Below, piece by piece: positions 9,295 through 17,338 of a stretch of DNA of 64,000 bases. Each line of letters starts with the position of its first letter. Within the stretch, counting starts at the first letter, position 1. The DNA comes from an uncultured bacterium (GTDB lineage Bacteria > Armatimonadota > UBA5829), in contig CALJES010000013.1 in assembly GCA_938074205.1 (NCBI GenBank), positions 1 through 64,000 of the forward strand. Reading direction: 5' to 3'. The notes under the pieces were generated by a model. It had not been told where the DNA came from. It saw only the letters and a program-made list of their open reading frames with translations, and did not search any database. Made by a program: the position numbers and the translations under genes.

Positions 9295-10031
9295 ACCCCA
9301 AAAACCGCGGTTTCAGCCTGGTGGAGCTTGTGTTGGTCGTCAGCCTTGTTTGCGTGCTTGCTGGCGTGCTAGCGCCAGCGTATCACCAGACAAAGAAAGC
9401 CAGCCTGCGCTCTAAATGCCAATCCAACCTGCGCCAAATATACGCGGCTTTTGAGTCGTATCTGTCGGACTACGACGAATGCTACCCAAACACCGATAAT
9501 CAATACCTGTGGGCAGGGTATTACTGGCGAATACCCTTGCGCAAATACGTGGCGGCCTCCAGCAGCGATGACAAGAACAAGGTCCTCTCCTGCCCAGCCG
9601 ACCCCACTCCCCCAGGCATATACGCCGCCACCTCTTACGCCTACTCAGCTTGCTTTTATATGACACCCAACCAGGTAAATCGCATATCCAATCCCAATCA
9701 CATCCGCGTCAAGTACGCCCTTACAAACCCGAAACTTCCGTGCTCGAGTATACCAAACTCCATGGTAAAGTATCCTGCAAAAAAGGTCCTCGCCGCCGAA
9801 TATTGGACCTTACACGCAGAAAATAATAAAGTAGGCTGGTACGACGACCCCAACGAAACGGGCAACGACCCATGGAGCGGCACTCGAAACTACCTGTTTG
9901 CCGACGGCAGAGTGAGCTACCTACCCACCCGCAAAATACTGCCGGCGGATAGCCCCATCGTGGAGCGTACAAGACTTCTTCCCGACATAAACCTCACGCG
10001 AAATGGGGTGCAGGGCAAAGACATAGAATAG
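9291..10031 (+). CDS. Type II secretion/pilin-like protein with C-terminal DG motif
   Basis: The N-terminus is a classic prepilin leader and class III signal: basic MNPKNRG, then FSLVELVLVVSLVCVLAG with a glutamate at position 5 of the mature part. PilD-type peptidase would cut before the phenylalanine. The 246-residue protein then has a soluble globular part and ends with NYLFADGRVSYLPTRK. That matches the H/N-x9-DG ending of the large pseudopilin-like family of Planctomycetes and Armatimonadota. Single copies unlinked to pilus assembly genes are common in those phyla. It overlaps the preceding gene by four bases and precedes fumA by one base, so it is cotranscribed with metabolic genes. Confidence 0.88.
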   Translation: MNPKNRGFSLVELVLVVSLVCVLAGVLAPAYHQTKKASLRSKCQSNLRQIYAAFESYLSDYDECYPNTDNQYLWAGYYWRIPLRKYVAASSSDDKNKVLSCPADPTPPGIYAATSYAYSACFYMTPNQVNRISNPNHIRVKYALTNPKLPCSSIPNSMVKYPAKKVLAAEYWTLHAENNKVGWYDDPNETGNDPWSGTRNYLFADGRVSYLPTRKILPADSPIVERTRLLPDINLTRNGVQGKDIE

Positions 10032-10032
10032 A

Positions 10033-10875
10033 ATGCGAAAGATATCGGCAAGCCAGCTTGTTACGCGAATAAGGGATGCTTGCATCCAGGCGTGCACCGT
10101 GTTGCCAGCCGACGTCCTCACAGCGCTGGAAAACGCTCTGGCCAAAGAAGAATCGCCGACCGGCCGCGACGTGCTCCAACAACTTATCGAAAACGCTCGC
10201 ATTGCCCGAGAAGAAGGGATCCCTATATGCCAAGATACCGGTTTGACCGTAGTTTTCGTGGAAATGGGCGAGGATGTGAGAGTTTTTGGGGGCAACCTGC
10301 TCGACGCTGTGAACGAAGGTGTGCGGCTGGGGTATTCGGAGGGCTACCTTCGGAAATCCGTTGTGTCTCACCCGCTTGCGCGAACCAACACAGGGGATAA
10401 CACGCCTGCCGTCGTGCACTGCTTTTTGGTGCCGGGGGACAAAATCACCGTCACGGTTCTTCCAAAGGGCGCAGGAAGCGAGAATATGAGCTGTTTGAAG
10501 ATGCTCACTCCTTCCGATGGCGCCGACGGCGTGGCGCGCTTTGTGGTTGACGCCGTGATCAAAGCCGGCTCGAACCCCTGCCCGCCTATAATTGTGGGGG
10601 TAGGTCTGGGCGGGACGATGGAGATGGCGGCGATGCTTGCCAAGAAGGCCCTGCTGCGCGAGGTAGGCAAGCCCAGCGCGAACCCCACAGATGCCGCCCT
10701 CGAAAGGCGTCTTCTGGAGGCGGTGAACGCAACGGGTATCGGCCCTGCAGGTTTGGGGGGTCGAGTCACGGCGCTTGCGGTGCACGTTGAGTCCTTTGCC
10801 TGTCACATTGCCAGCCTGCCTGTGGCTGTCACATTGCAGTGCCACGCGGCAAGACATGCTAGCTTCACCCTTTGA
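10033..10875 (+). CDS. fumA: Fumarate hydratase class I, alpha subunit
   Basis: This is the N-terminal (alpha) half of the oxygen-sensitive [4Fe-4S] fumarase/tartrate dehydratase family, which interconverts fumarate and malate. It has 280 residues. Three cluster cysteines are visible in typical positions: PICQDTGL near residue 64, SENMSCLKML near 153, and NPCPP near 181. The substrate-binding stretch SHPLARTNTGDNTPAVVH is present. The beta subunit follows 18 bases downstream. Family members can prefer tartrate over fumarate, and sequence alone does not settle that. Confidence 0.93.
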   Translation: MRKISASQLVTRIRDACIQACTVLPADVLTALENALAKEESPTGRDVLQQLIENARIAREEGIPICQDTGLTVVFVEMGEDVRVFGGNLLDAVNEGVRLGYSEGYLRKSVVSHPLARTNTGDNTPAVVHCFLVPGDKITVTVLPKGAGSENMSCLKMLTPSDGADGVARFVVDAVIKAGSNPCPPIIVGVGLGGTMEMAAMLAKKALLREVGKPSANPTDAALERRLLEAVNATGIGPAGLGGRVTALAVHVESFACHIASLPVAVTLQCHAARHASFTL

Positions 10876-10893
10876 TATATATGGTGGTAAGAG

Positions 10894-11457
10894 TTGTCGG
10901 AAGCGAAAAGAGTTTGTGCGCCCGTAAGCGAAAGTGATCTATGCGGACTTGTGGCGGGCGATAGGGTGTTGCTATCCGGAGTTATATACACCGCTCGGGA
11001 TGCCGCTCACGCGCGGCTGGTTGAGCTTATTCGTCAGGGCAAGAAGCTGCCCTTTGAACTGGATGGGCAAGTCCTCTACTACGCCGGGCCCACCCCTGCC
11101 CCGCCCGGCAGGGTAATCGGCTCGGTCGGCCCTACTACCGCATCAAGGATGGACCCCTACACGCCGGAGATTCTTAAGGCCGGCATCAAAGGTATGATCG
11201 GCAAGGGCGAAAGAAGCCCGGAGGTAGTAGATGCAATCGCCAAATACCGCGCGGTCTACTTCGCAGCCACGGGCGGAGCCGGCGCATTGCTTGCCAAGCG
11301 AGTTCTATCGTGCCAGATAGTCGCATTCGAAGACCTTGGCTGCGAGGCGATTCACAAACTCGAGGTAGCCGACTTCCCGCTGATTGTAATAAACGATTGC
11401 TTCGGCAACGATTTCTACCGCCAAATCCGATCCAAATACGAGATGGATTTACCCTGA
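10894..11457 (+). CDS. fumB: Fumarate hydratase class I, beta subunit
   Basis: This is the C-terminal (beta) half of class I fumarase. Its 187 residues start at TTG with GGTGGTAAG just upstream. GPTTASRMDPYTPEIL and MIGKGERSPEVVDAI near residues 75-115 and FAATGGAGALLAKRV near 125 are family signatures for substrate and interface contacts. It works as a heteromer with the preceding alpha subunit. Its 3-prime end overlaps the end of the convergent phosphatase gene by nine bases, with no terminator between. The symbol here follows two-subunit naming and does not mean E. coli FumB. Confidence 0.92.
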   Translation: MSEAKRVCAPVSESDLCGLVAGDRVLLSGVIYTARDAAHARLVELIRQGKKLPFELDGQVLYYAGPTPAPPGRVIGSVGPTTASRMDPYTPEILKAGIKGMIGKGERSPEVVDAIAKYRAVYFAATGGAGALLAKRVLSCQIVAFEDLGCEAIHKLEVADFPLIVINDCFGNDFYRQIRSKYEMDLP

Positions 11458-13278
11458 ACGCATCCTCCGCCGCGGAATGCGCCGTATTACCAGAAGTGCC
11501 GAATCGTCCGTGAGCCGGCCGCGGGAGTAGTGCGTAGCTGCCTGCATTATCGCATCCGCGATTTCATCTGCGCTTCTCGCACAAAAACTGTCCACGATGT
11601 CGACCAGCGATTCACAACCGAGCCTATTGGCGCCTTTGCCTGCGTCCGTTATGCCGTCGGTATAGAGAACCAGTATATCGCCAAGATCAAGCGATATTGT
11701 CTGACAATCATATTCGCATCCCGGCGTAAGCGCCAGTGCGCGACCCATCAGGTCCAAGGGAAAGGCTCGGCACTCGCACTGCGAGTAGTATATAGGCAGC
11801 TCATGCCCGCCGTTGCAGTAGGTGAATGTGGCGTCTTCGATATCCAGCACACCATATATTAAGGTAACAAACACTTCCTCCGGGGTGCACATGGTAAGGG
11901 CCTCATTCAGTCGCGAGAGAACAAGGTGTGGCGAGCTATTCTCCAAGGCATAAGCCCGGAGCATGTGTTTTGTCATGGCTGTGTAGATTGCAGAGTTGAG
12001 ACCTCTGCCGGAAACGTCCCCTATCACGACGCCTATCTTGCGAGCCGAAATGCGGAACATATCGTAGAAATCGCCGCCTATCAAAGCGCCCTCAGATGCC
12101 GCCTGGTAGCGCCTTGCGATCTCGAAACCGCGCACATCAGGCACGTCGTGCATAAGGAAGCTCTTCTGCAGCTGGACGGCAACCGCGTGCTCCTGCTCGT
12201 AGAGGGTCATAATCTCCTGTTCACGCTGGCTTGCCAACCCTGCCACCTGCGCGTATTTTTCGCGAGCCGCAACTTCTCGGGTGACATCAACCACCATAAC
12301 GGCAAGAGCTGCAGTGGAGCCGCTTTCCAGGGTAAGCTCCATAGGCACAGCAACGCCGCGCCAGTAGGTTGTCCCCTTTTTGAGCCCTTCATACCTGAAC
12401 TCGCTCACACGCACCGGACGGCCATCTCGCATCGCCCGTCGAAGCTTTTCCATCATGCCCGATTCTTCCGCGAGCGGTATCACGTCCTGTATCCGCGCCC
12501 CAACACGCCAGTTTAGGGAAGGCTGGAAGTATGTGAGGTAGATTTTGTTCCACGCCAGAAGTCTGAAATCCGAATCCAGGAGCAGGATACCGGCGGGCAT
12601 GTAGTCAATAAGCTGCTGCAGTGCCTGCTCGTGCTTCTTGACGGCCTCGAATGCCCGCTCAGCCCTCTCGATTGTCTGTTTGAGTTCCGTGATGTCTCTC
12701 AGGCAGAAAAAAAGCCCCAGAGGCACCCCTTCAGGGGAACAATATGGCACCCTGAACACGTGGTAGTGGCGAAGTCCCTTAACAGTGCGGCGAACCTCTT
12801 CGCAGGATGTCGGCTCTCCCTGGCGAATGGTCTCAAGGTCGGACCTCAGAAATACTTCTCCGTCTTTTCCCGGAAAGATCTCGGCATCGGTTCTGCCGAG
12901 GACGTCCCCCCCTTCAACTCCAAACCACTCGCAAAAGGCGGGGTTTACCATCTGATAGGCTCCGCGGACGGTTTTTACCGCCAGCAGATCCGGCGAAAGG
13001 CTCCAGATAGCCCTGAGCAGGCTAATCTCCTCTGAGTCCTGCAATCTGGAGATATCGGGTTCAGGCGCGGCGGAGTCGACGCCTTTAGGAAAAGCAGCAC
13101 TCACATCCGTGTTGGTAGGAATCGCAGGTTCCGAGGCGGCGGAGTCGACACCTTTAGGTGGGATATCTTCTCCAACCGAACACGGTCGAGGTTGGGACAC
13201 CTGTGGGGGAGTGAGCTTGTCGTCGGGGACGGTCGGCGGATTGCTGTTGCCTTCCTTGGATCTCGCTTGCTTCGCCAT
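11449..13278 (-). CDS. PAS-PAS-SpoIIE (PP2C-type) serine phosphatase
   Basis: The 609-residue protein has a disordered, proline-rich N-terminus with a repeated block (PPKGVDSAASEP, FPKGVDSAAPEP) at about 40-75. PAS domains lie at about 90-200 and 222-335, followed by a short helix linker and a SpoIIE/RsbU-type phosphatase at about 365-605. Metal-binding signatures GGDFYD (401-406), GDVSGRG (420-426) and a late TDGITDA are present. Such enzymes dephosphorylate anti-sigma-factor antagonists in partner-switching stress circuits. No partner genes lie nearby. I chose the ATG at 13278 because AGGAGG precedes it and because the promoter lies between it and the longer possible start. Confidence 0.9.
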   Translation of the reverse strand: MAKQARSKEGNSNPPTVPDDKLTPPQVSQPRPCSVGEDIPPKGVDSAASEPAIPTNTDVSAAFPKGVDSAAPEPDISRLQDSEEISLLRAIWSLSPDLLAVKTVRGAYQMVNPAFCEWFGVEGGDVLGRTDAEIFPGKDGEVFLRSDLETIRQGEPTSCEEVRRTVKGLRHYHVFRVPYCSPEGVPLGLFFCLRDITELKQTIERAERAFEAVKKHEQALQQLIDYMPAGILLLDSDFRLLAWNKIYLTYFQPSLNWRVGARIQDVIPLAEESGMMEKLRRAMRDGRPVRVSEFRYEGLKKGTTYWRGVAVPMELTLESGSTAALAVMVVDVTREVAAREKYAQVAGLASQREQEIMTLYEQEHAVAVQLQKSFLMHDVPDVRGFEIARRYQAASEGALIGGDFYDMFRISARKIGVVIGDVSGRGLNSAIYTAMTKHMLRAYALENSSPHLVLSRLNEALTMCTPEEVFVTLIYGVLDIEDATFTYCNGGHELPIYYSQCECRAFPLDLMGRALALTPGCEYDCQTISLDLGDILVLYTDGITDAGKGANRLGCESLVDIVDSFCARSADEIADAIMQAATHYSRGRLTDDSALLVIRRIPRRRMRSG

Positions 13279-13342
13279 AGTGCAGATGCACCTCCTCTCT
13301 AGGAGCAAGGTGCCACGGCCGACGTCCGGGGCATCTGTTGGT

Positions 13343-13371
13343 AAGATACCACCGACTACCCGCCAAGTCAA
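13343..13371 (-). promoter_or_regulatory. Sigma-70-type promoter of the PAS-SpoIIE gene
   Basis: Read on the minus strand, TTGACT (13366-13371) and TATCTT (13343-13348) are 17 bases apart. The start codon at 13278 would follow a leader of about 60 bases. The site overlaps the longest possible reading frame and so argues against the upstream start. Confidence 0.65.
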
Positions 13372-13497
13372 CTGCCCCGGATGTGGTGGAGCAAGTTTAG
13401 CACATAATATACGGGCTCCTATTCCACGAGGCAGGGTATCACCCGCCGAAAGCCCGCATTTGCCACTCGCGCCACCGAACCCCCATCACGGGCCGAC

Positions 13498-13526
13498 TTG
13501 ACCATGCCCAGCAATCAGGCTAGAAT
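13498..13526 (+). promoter_or_regulatory. Sigma-70-type promoter at the head of the redox operon
   Basis: TTGACC (13498-13503) and TAGAAT (13521-13526) are separated by 17 bases. The expected start is near 13533, almost 200 bases before the first confident gene. A second -10-like TATACT lies at 13667-13672 without a good -35 partner. The gap between the divergent promoters (13372-13497) holds nothing else that I recognise. Confidence 0.6.
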
Positions 13527-13538
13527 GCAATAGGAAAT

Positions 13539-13646
13539 ATGGAACCCGCAAGGCGCGGTTTGCGTCTTCAGTTCATGAGCCTGGATAGGCTTTTCTTTTT
13601 GCAGCGCTATTTTTGGCGATTCTACCAAACCGCCAACGATTTCTGA
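13539..13646 (+). CDS. Possible 35-aa small protein in the operon leader
   Basis: An ATG-initiated ORF begins about six bases after the predicted transcription start. It encodes a basic, aromatic-rich, amphipathic peptide (core LDRLFFLQRYFWRFYQ) that could bind membranes. TAGGA lies close upstream. No family is recognised and the length is too short for confidence. A terminator-like hairpin lies inside the ORF, so the region could instead be an untranslated attenuating leader. Confidence 0.3.
   Translation: MEPARRGLRLQFMSLDRLFFLQRYFWRFYQTANDF
13578..13600 (+). terminator. Terminator-like hairpin in the leader of the redox operon
   Basis: AGCCT (13578-13582) and AGGCT (13587-13591) pair around GGAT and are followed directly by a T-rich run to 13600. 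The stem is short at five base pairs. Placed between promoter and first gene, it could act as an attenuator or end a small RNA of about 65 bases. Confidence 0.35.
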
Positions 13647-13729
13647 TTGAACGCGCCGGACGAGGGTATACTAACTGGAAAACCAAGCAGAAACCTTGTG
13701 TTTCGGCGTCAAGCTTTTAGGAGTCTGAT

Positions 13730-13852
13730 ATGAAATCCACGTTACAATGGCTGCTGATCATTGCCCTGCTGATCGGAGGGCTGATTGTTGTAAACCACTT
13801 CGCAGGCAGCAGCTCGCCACAGCCCCCGGGATGCGCGTGCGGTCTGCGATGA
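13730..13852 (+). CDS. Small membrane-anchored protein with CxC motif, 40 aa
   Basis: A good Shine-Dalgarno site (TTAGGAG) stands seven bases before the ATG. The peptide has one hydrophobic segment (residues 5-22, LQWLLIIALLIGGLIVV), then a short polar tail ending GCACGLR. Two cysteines separated by one residue, just outside a membrane anchor and at the head of an operon of thioredoxin-fold and CcdA proteins, suggest a thiol-redox or metal-binding role. That role is inference. No known family comes to mind. It is followed 59 bases later by the first thioredoxin-like gene. Confidence 0.65.
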   Translation: MKSTLQWLLIIALLIGGLIVVNHFAGSSSPQPPGCACGLR

Positions 13853-13911
13853 ACTGTTCTTTTGCCGATGGCGCAAGCTGCAATGACAGGACTAATCTAA
13901 AAGGTGCTGGC

Positions 13912-14835
13912 ATGAAAATCTTTTGCGCGGTGGTAGTTTTGGCGCTGGTATCGGTTGCTCCAGCAACGGCCAACGAAACGCGTAGAACTGTTGCCTCTGT
14001 ATATCCCTCAATATGCGCGGGTGCCCTCAGGAACGCAATTCTTTCGGACCTCAAAGACGGCGTGATTGCCGAATGCGAAGATATCAAGATCACAGCCAAA
14101 GATATCGAGGACGAGATAGCAAAGTCGCCCGAACACAAGCGGGAACAGGTTCGAAAGTATCCGGTGCATGTGCTGGAACAGACCCTCATCAAGAGGCTGA
14201 TAGCTAAAGAAGCGAAGGAGTGGGCCAAAAAGAACGGCAAATCAGATACTGGCGATGCCGCAGTCAGCGCCTACCTGTCTTTTCAAGTGCCGGAGCCTAG
14301 CGTCACCGAGGAAGAGGCGCGCGAATTCTACGAAGAACACGCCGCCATGTTTGGCGAAATCTCATTCGAGCAGATCAAGGATGCCGTCATAAGCGTCGTC
14401 CGCGATGAGAAGGCCAGCGAAGCTCAAGACCGGTTCAAGCACGATGTGGGAAAGCGCCATGCGATCAGAGTCTCATCCTCGTGGATGAAAACTCAAGGCG
14501 ACAAGTGGTCTAAGAACCCAGTTGAGAAAGCCAGGCTTTCCGGCAAGCCAACCCTAGTGGTGTTCAGCGTTATCGGCTGCTGCGACAGAATGCTTCCTGT
14601 GGTCGAGCTGGTGCGTCACAGTTACGCGGACTCGCTAAATGTGGTTTTCGTTAACGTCAGCGAAGAGGAAGTTCTTTCCAGCATCTACGGTGTGCGCGGG
14701 ATTCCCGTAGAGATCTTCTACGATGCCAAAGGCAGGGAAGTCTTCCGCAGCAACCGATCAATGTCCATAAAGGATGTGGTTGATAAGTTAAGGGAAATGG
14801 GTGTTACCGTTGGTGGAGGAGGTGGCAGTGAGTAG
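13912..14835 (+). CDS. Secreted SurA_N-like/thioredoxin-fold hybrid with a CC active site
   Basis: The ATG at 13912 gives 307 residues with a signal peptide (MKIFCAVVVLALVSVAPATA). A helical region at about 50-195 resembles the SurA/PpiC-type peptide-binding chaperone fold. A thioredoxin-like domain follows at about 205-300 with VVFSVIGCCDRMLPVVE. The usual CxxC is reduced to adjacent cysteines (222-223). The cis-proline equivalent is present in GVRGIPVEIF. A paralogue with intact CRPC follows. The C-terminal GGGGGSE is encoded by the next gene's ribosome site, and the two genes overlap by eight bases. It is probably periplasmic and linked to the CcdA downstream. Its partner protein is unknown. 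Confidence 0.8.
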   Translation: MKIFCAVVVLALVSVAPATANETRRTVASVYPSICAGALRNAILSDLKDGVIAECEDIKITAKDIEDEIAKSPEHKREQVRKYPVHVLEQTLIKRLIAKEAKEWAKKNGKSDTGDAAVSAYLSFQVPEPSVTEEEAREFYEEHAAMFGEISFEQIKDAVISVVRDEKASEAQDRFKHDVGKRHAIRVSSSWMKTQGDKWSKNPVEKARLSGKPTLVVFSVIGCCDRMLPVVELVRHSYADSLNVVFVNVSEEEVLSSIYGVRGIPVEIFYDAKGREVFRSNRSMSIKDVVDKLREMGVTVGGGGGSE

Positions 14836-15754
14836 GTCAATGAGAATGGGTTTATTATTGGCTCTTGCGCTTGTGCTTGCGGCAGGCGGCTGGGCTCAGC
14901 CAAGTGGCAGCATGCAGCAAACTCTCAAGGAGGCGTATCCCGATCTGTCTTCCAGCCCCTTGGCCTCCGCCAAGCTTGTGACGCTGCCAAAGGGAATTGT
15001 CTTGCGATCCGGCGATCTGAAGTTTGCCCAGAAAGACCTGGACTCAGAAATTCGCAAATATCCCGAAGACCTTTGGCCGCAGCTTAAGAAAAACCTGCTC
15101 TTCGTGCTAGAAAACATCTTCACAAGGTCTGTGATAACTTGGGAGGCGCAGTCCTGGGCGAAGAACGAAAAAGACGCGCCCGCAGATGATAACGCGCTGA
15201 TACGGGCATATGTCGAGAGCCTGACAAAAGATGTGACGGTGACGGATGCTGAGCTAAAGACCTTCTTCGAAGGCAACCAGGACATATTGGGCGGAGTTTC
15301 ATTTGATCAGGTAAAGGAGCAGCTAAAGGATTACCTGCTGGAACAGAAGCGAGACGAGGTAATCCGAGCTCGTATAAGTAGTCTCAGCGACCGCTACGAG
15401 GTTGAGATAGACAAGGACTGGGCAGCTAAGCAGTATGCGGCCTCAATCGACAATCCGGTAGACAAGGCGCGCAAGTCTGGTATGCCATCGCTTGTAGACT
15501 TTGGTGCTGACGGCTGCCGTCCTTGCGACATGATGACGCCAATCCTGGAATCGCTGAAAAAGGAATACGAAGGTAAGCTGAATGTGATCTTCGTCCACGT
15601 GCGCAAGGAGCAGATTCTTGCGGCGCGGTACGGGGTGCAGTCGATACCTGTTCAGATCTTCTTTGATAAGGACGGCAAGGAAGTCTTCCGGCACGTGGGA
15701 TTCTTTCCAAAGGACCAGATAACAGCCAAACTGGCGGAAATGGGGGTTAAGTGA
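14828..15754 (+). CDS. Secreted SurA_N-like/thioredoxin hybrid with CRPC active site
   Basis: The GTG at 14828 follows GGAGGAGG by five bases and gives 308 residues with a signal peptide (hydrophobic core GLLLALALVLAAGG, cleavage near AQ). The architecture matches the preceding gene: a helical SurA-like region at about 50-190, then a thioredoxin domain with FGADGCRPCDMM (cysteines near 229 and 232) and GVQSIPVQIFFDKDGKEVF. This member has a complete redox-active CxxC, so it could exchange electrons with CcdA while its paralogue binds substrate. TlpA/ResA-type proteins are the closest functional analogy, but the chaperone-like N-terminus is unusual for them. Confidence 0.85.
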   Translation: MSRSMRMGLLLALALVLAAGGWAQPSGSMQQTLKEAYPDLSSSPLASAKLVTLPKGIVLRSGDLKFAQKDLDSEIRKYPEDLWPQLKKNLLFVLENIFTRSVITWEAQSWAKNEKDAPADDNALIRAYVESLTKDVTVTDAELKTFFEGNQDILGGVSFDQVKEQLKDYLLEQKRDEVIRARISSLSDRYEVEIDKDWAAKQYAASIDNPVDKARKSGMPSLVDFGADGCRPCDMMTPILESLKKEYEGKLNVIFVHVRKEQILAARYGVQSIPVQIFFDKDGKEVFRHVGFFPKDQITAKLAEMGVK

Positions 15755-15755
15755 T

Positions 15756-16454
15756 TTGGAGCAACTCTGGATAAGCCTAACCAAGGCAGTAGAGGGTTCG
15801 GCATTAATAGCGCTTTCCGCGTCATTCGTCTGGGGTGTTCTGAGTATTCTCCTTAGCCCCTGCCATCTGGCAAGCATACCACTGATCGTCGGTTTCATCA
15901 GCGAGCAAGGCATAGTGACTACACGCAGAGCTTTCTGGATCTCCGCACTGTTTGCATTCGGGATACTTTTAACCATCGCGCTGATTGGCGCTGTGACGGC
16001 AAGTATGGGCAGGATAATGGGAGACGTCGGACGATACGGCAACTACGCGGTCGCGGTGATATTCTTTGTAGTTGGCCTGCACCTGCTGGACATAATCCCG
16101 ATGCCCTTTTCTGGCCCCGGAGGGGTAGAGATGAAGCGTCGCGGATTGCTCGCCGCATTCATATTGGGGTTGATATTCGGAATAGCGCTTGGGCCTTGTA
16201 CGTTTGCGTATATGGCCCCAATGCTTGCAATCAGCTTTAAGGCCGCCGCCACAAATCTAGTCTACGGCATTGTGCTTTTGCTTATGTACGGTGTTGGACA
16301 CTGTTCGGTGATTGTGGCTGCTGGCACCTCGACCGAAGCGGTAGAGAGGTACCTGCGCTGGAATGAAAGCTCTCGCGGCGCTAATATTGTCAAGAAAGTG
16401 TGCGGAGTGCTGGTAATATTGGGAGGAGTCTACCTGATCTATACAGCGAGGTAA
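15756..16454 (+). CDS. ccdA: CcdA/DsbD-type transmembrane thiol-disulfide transporter
   Basis: The 232-residue protein with about six hydrophobic segments starts at TTG one base after the preceding stop. Two conserved membrane-embedded cysteine sites of CcdA are visible, LLSPCHLASIP (Cys36) and ALGPCTFAYMAP (Cys148). These proteins pass reducing power from cytoplasmic thioredoxin across the membrane to periplasmic thioredoxin-like partners. The two secreted thioredoxin hybrids encoded just upstream are the obvious partners here. No cytochrome c maturation genes are nearby, so a role in c-type cytochrome assembly is not supported by context. Confidence 0.9.
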   Translation: MEQLWISLTKAVEGSALIALSASFVWGVLSILLSPCHLASIPLIVGFISEQGIVTTRRAFWISALFAFGILLTIALIGAVTASMGRIMGDVGRYGNYAVAVIFFVVGLHLLDIIPMPFSGPGGVEMKRRGLLAAFILGLIFGIALGPCTFAYMAPMLAISFKAAATNLVYGIVLLLMYGVGHCSVIVAAGTSTEAVERYLRWNESSRGANIVKKVCGVLVILGGVYLIYTAR

Positions 16455-16499
16455 CCAGCTGTTAATAAAACGGCGAGTGCAAATTTGGAGGCGGGTTCT

Positions 16500-17336
16500 A
16501 TGATGGAAGTGGCACAGGTCAAACAGATGTGGGAATCGATGGTTGCAGCGCTCGAACTTTCGCGCTTACCGGTGGGGGTGAGGTTTATTTCGGAGAATGA
16601 TCCCCTGCCCGAAGACGTAGAAAAGCTCGACAATCACAGGTATTGCCAGGCTCTGATGAAGGCTAGCAGAGGCCGAAACGTGCTGTTGGACGGCGAGGGG
16701 ATTTCTTGTCCTGCGGCTGCGGCGGCGTTCGGATTTCGGTCTCTCCCGGAGCAACTGAAAAGCGGTAAGGGGCTCGTGGGTTTCGGCATAGTCTCCGACG
16801 AAGCTGTCGGGGCAAAGATGTTTGAGGGAATGACTACCCTGTCGCCAGGTAAGATCTGTGGATTACACCTTTTCCCGCTGAATCAAGCCGAATACGTGCC
16901 GGACATTATAGTTGTTGAAGCTGAGGCCGAGAAGCTGATGTGGATTGCCCTTGCCTACCTGCACGCCCGAGGAGGAGAACGAGTCAGGTCTTCCACCGCG
17001 ATACTTCAGGCGACCTGCGTTGACGCCACAATCATACCTTACGTCGAGCAGCGGCTGAACTTAAGCTATGGCTGCTACGGATGCAGGGACGCGACAGACC
17101 TCGGACCAGATGAAGGCGTTCTTGGGTTCCCGGCATCTGTTCTGCCGGCTGTGGTTGAGCACTTGCAGTTTCTGAGCGAAAAAGCTATCCCGAACTCCCG
17201 ACAGAAACGAGCGTTTGCCACTCTCAAGAAGGCGACGTGTCCAAGCGCTTGTTCGGAAGACGACAACGCAACTCGGAACATCGATGTCGACTGTGCAGCG
17301 GAGACCGAGTCTGCTGAAACTAAAAAGGAGAGCTAG
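16500..17336 (+). CDS. DUF169 family protein
   Basis: The 278-residue cytoplasmic protein resembles the DUF169 (COG2043) family in PVGVRFISENDPLPEDVEKL near the N-terminus, in the RYCQALMKASRG and ISCPAAAAAFGF cysteine motifs, and in LSYGCYGCRDATDLGPDE near residue 195. The family is widespread in anaerobes and archaea but has no established function. Its conserved cysteines suggest a metal or cluster. The C-terminal tail adds more cysteines (ATCPSACSEDD). GGAGG lies eight bases before the ATG at 16500. A TTG 15 bases upstream is less likely because it precedes the ribosome site. Confidence 0.85.
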   Translation: MMEVAQVKQMWESMVAALELSRLPVGVRFISENDPLPEDVEKLDNHRYCQALMKASRGRNVLLDGEGISCPAAAAAFGFRSLPEQLKSGKGLVGFGIVSDEAVGAKMFEGMTTLSPGKICGLHLFPLNQAEYVPDIIVVEAEAEKLMWIALAYLHARGGERVRSSTAILQATCVDATIIPYVEQRLNLSYGCYGCRDATDLGPDEGVLGFPASVLPAVVEHLQFLSEKAIPNSRQKRAFATLKKATCPSACSEDDNATRNIDVDCAAETESAETKKES

Positions 17337-17338
17337 GG

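Noticed and set aside
9994-10857. Long minus-strand frame (287 codons) opposite fumA
   Set aside because: It is fully antisense to a clear fumarase subunit, and its composition (Arg/His-rich, no domain) is that of a shadow frame.
11926-12516. Plus-strand frame opposite the SpoIIE phosphatase
   Set aside because: His/Cys-rich shadow of a strongly supported multi-domain protein.
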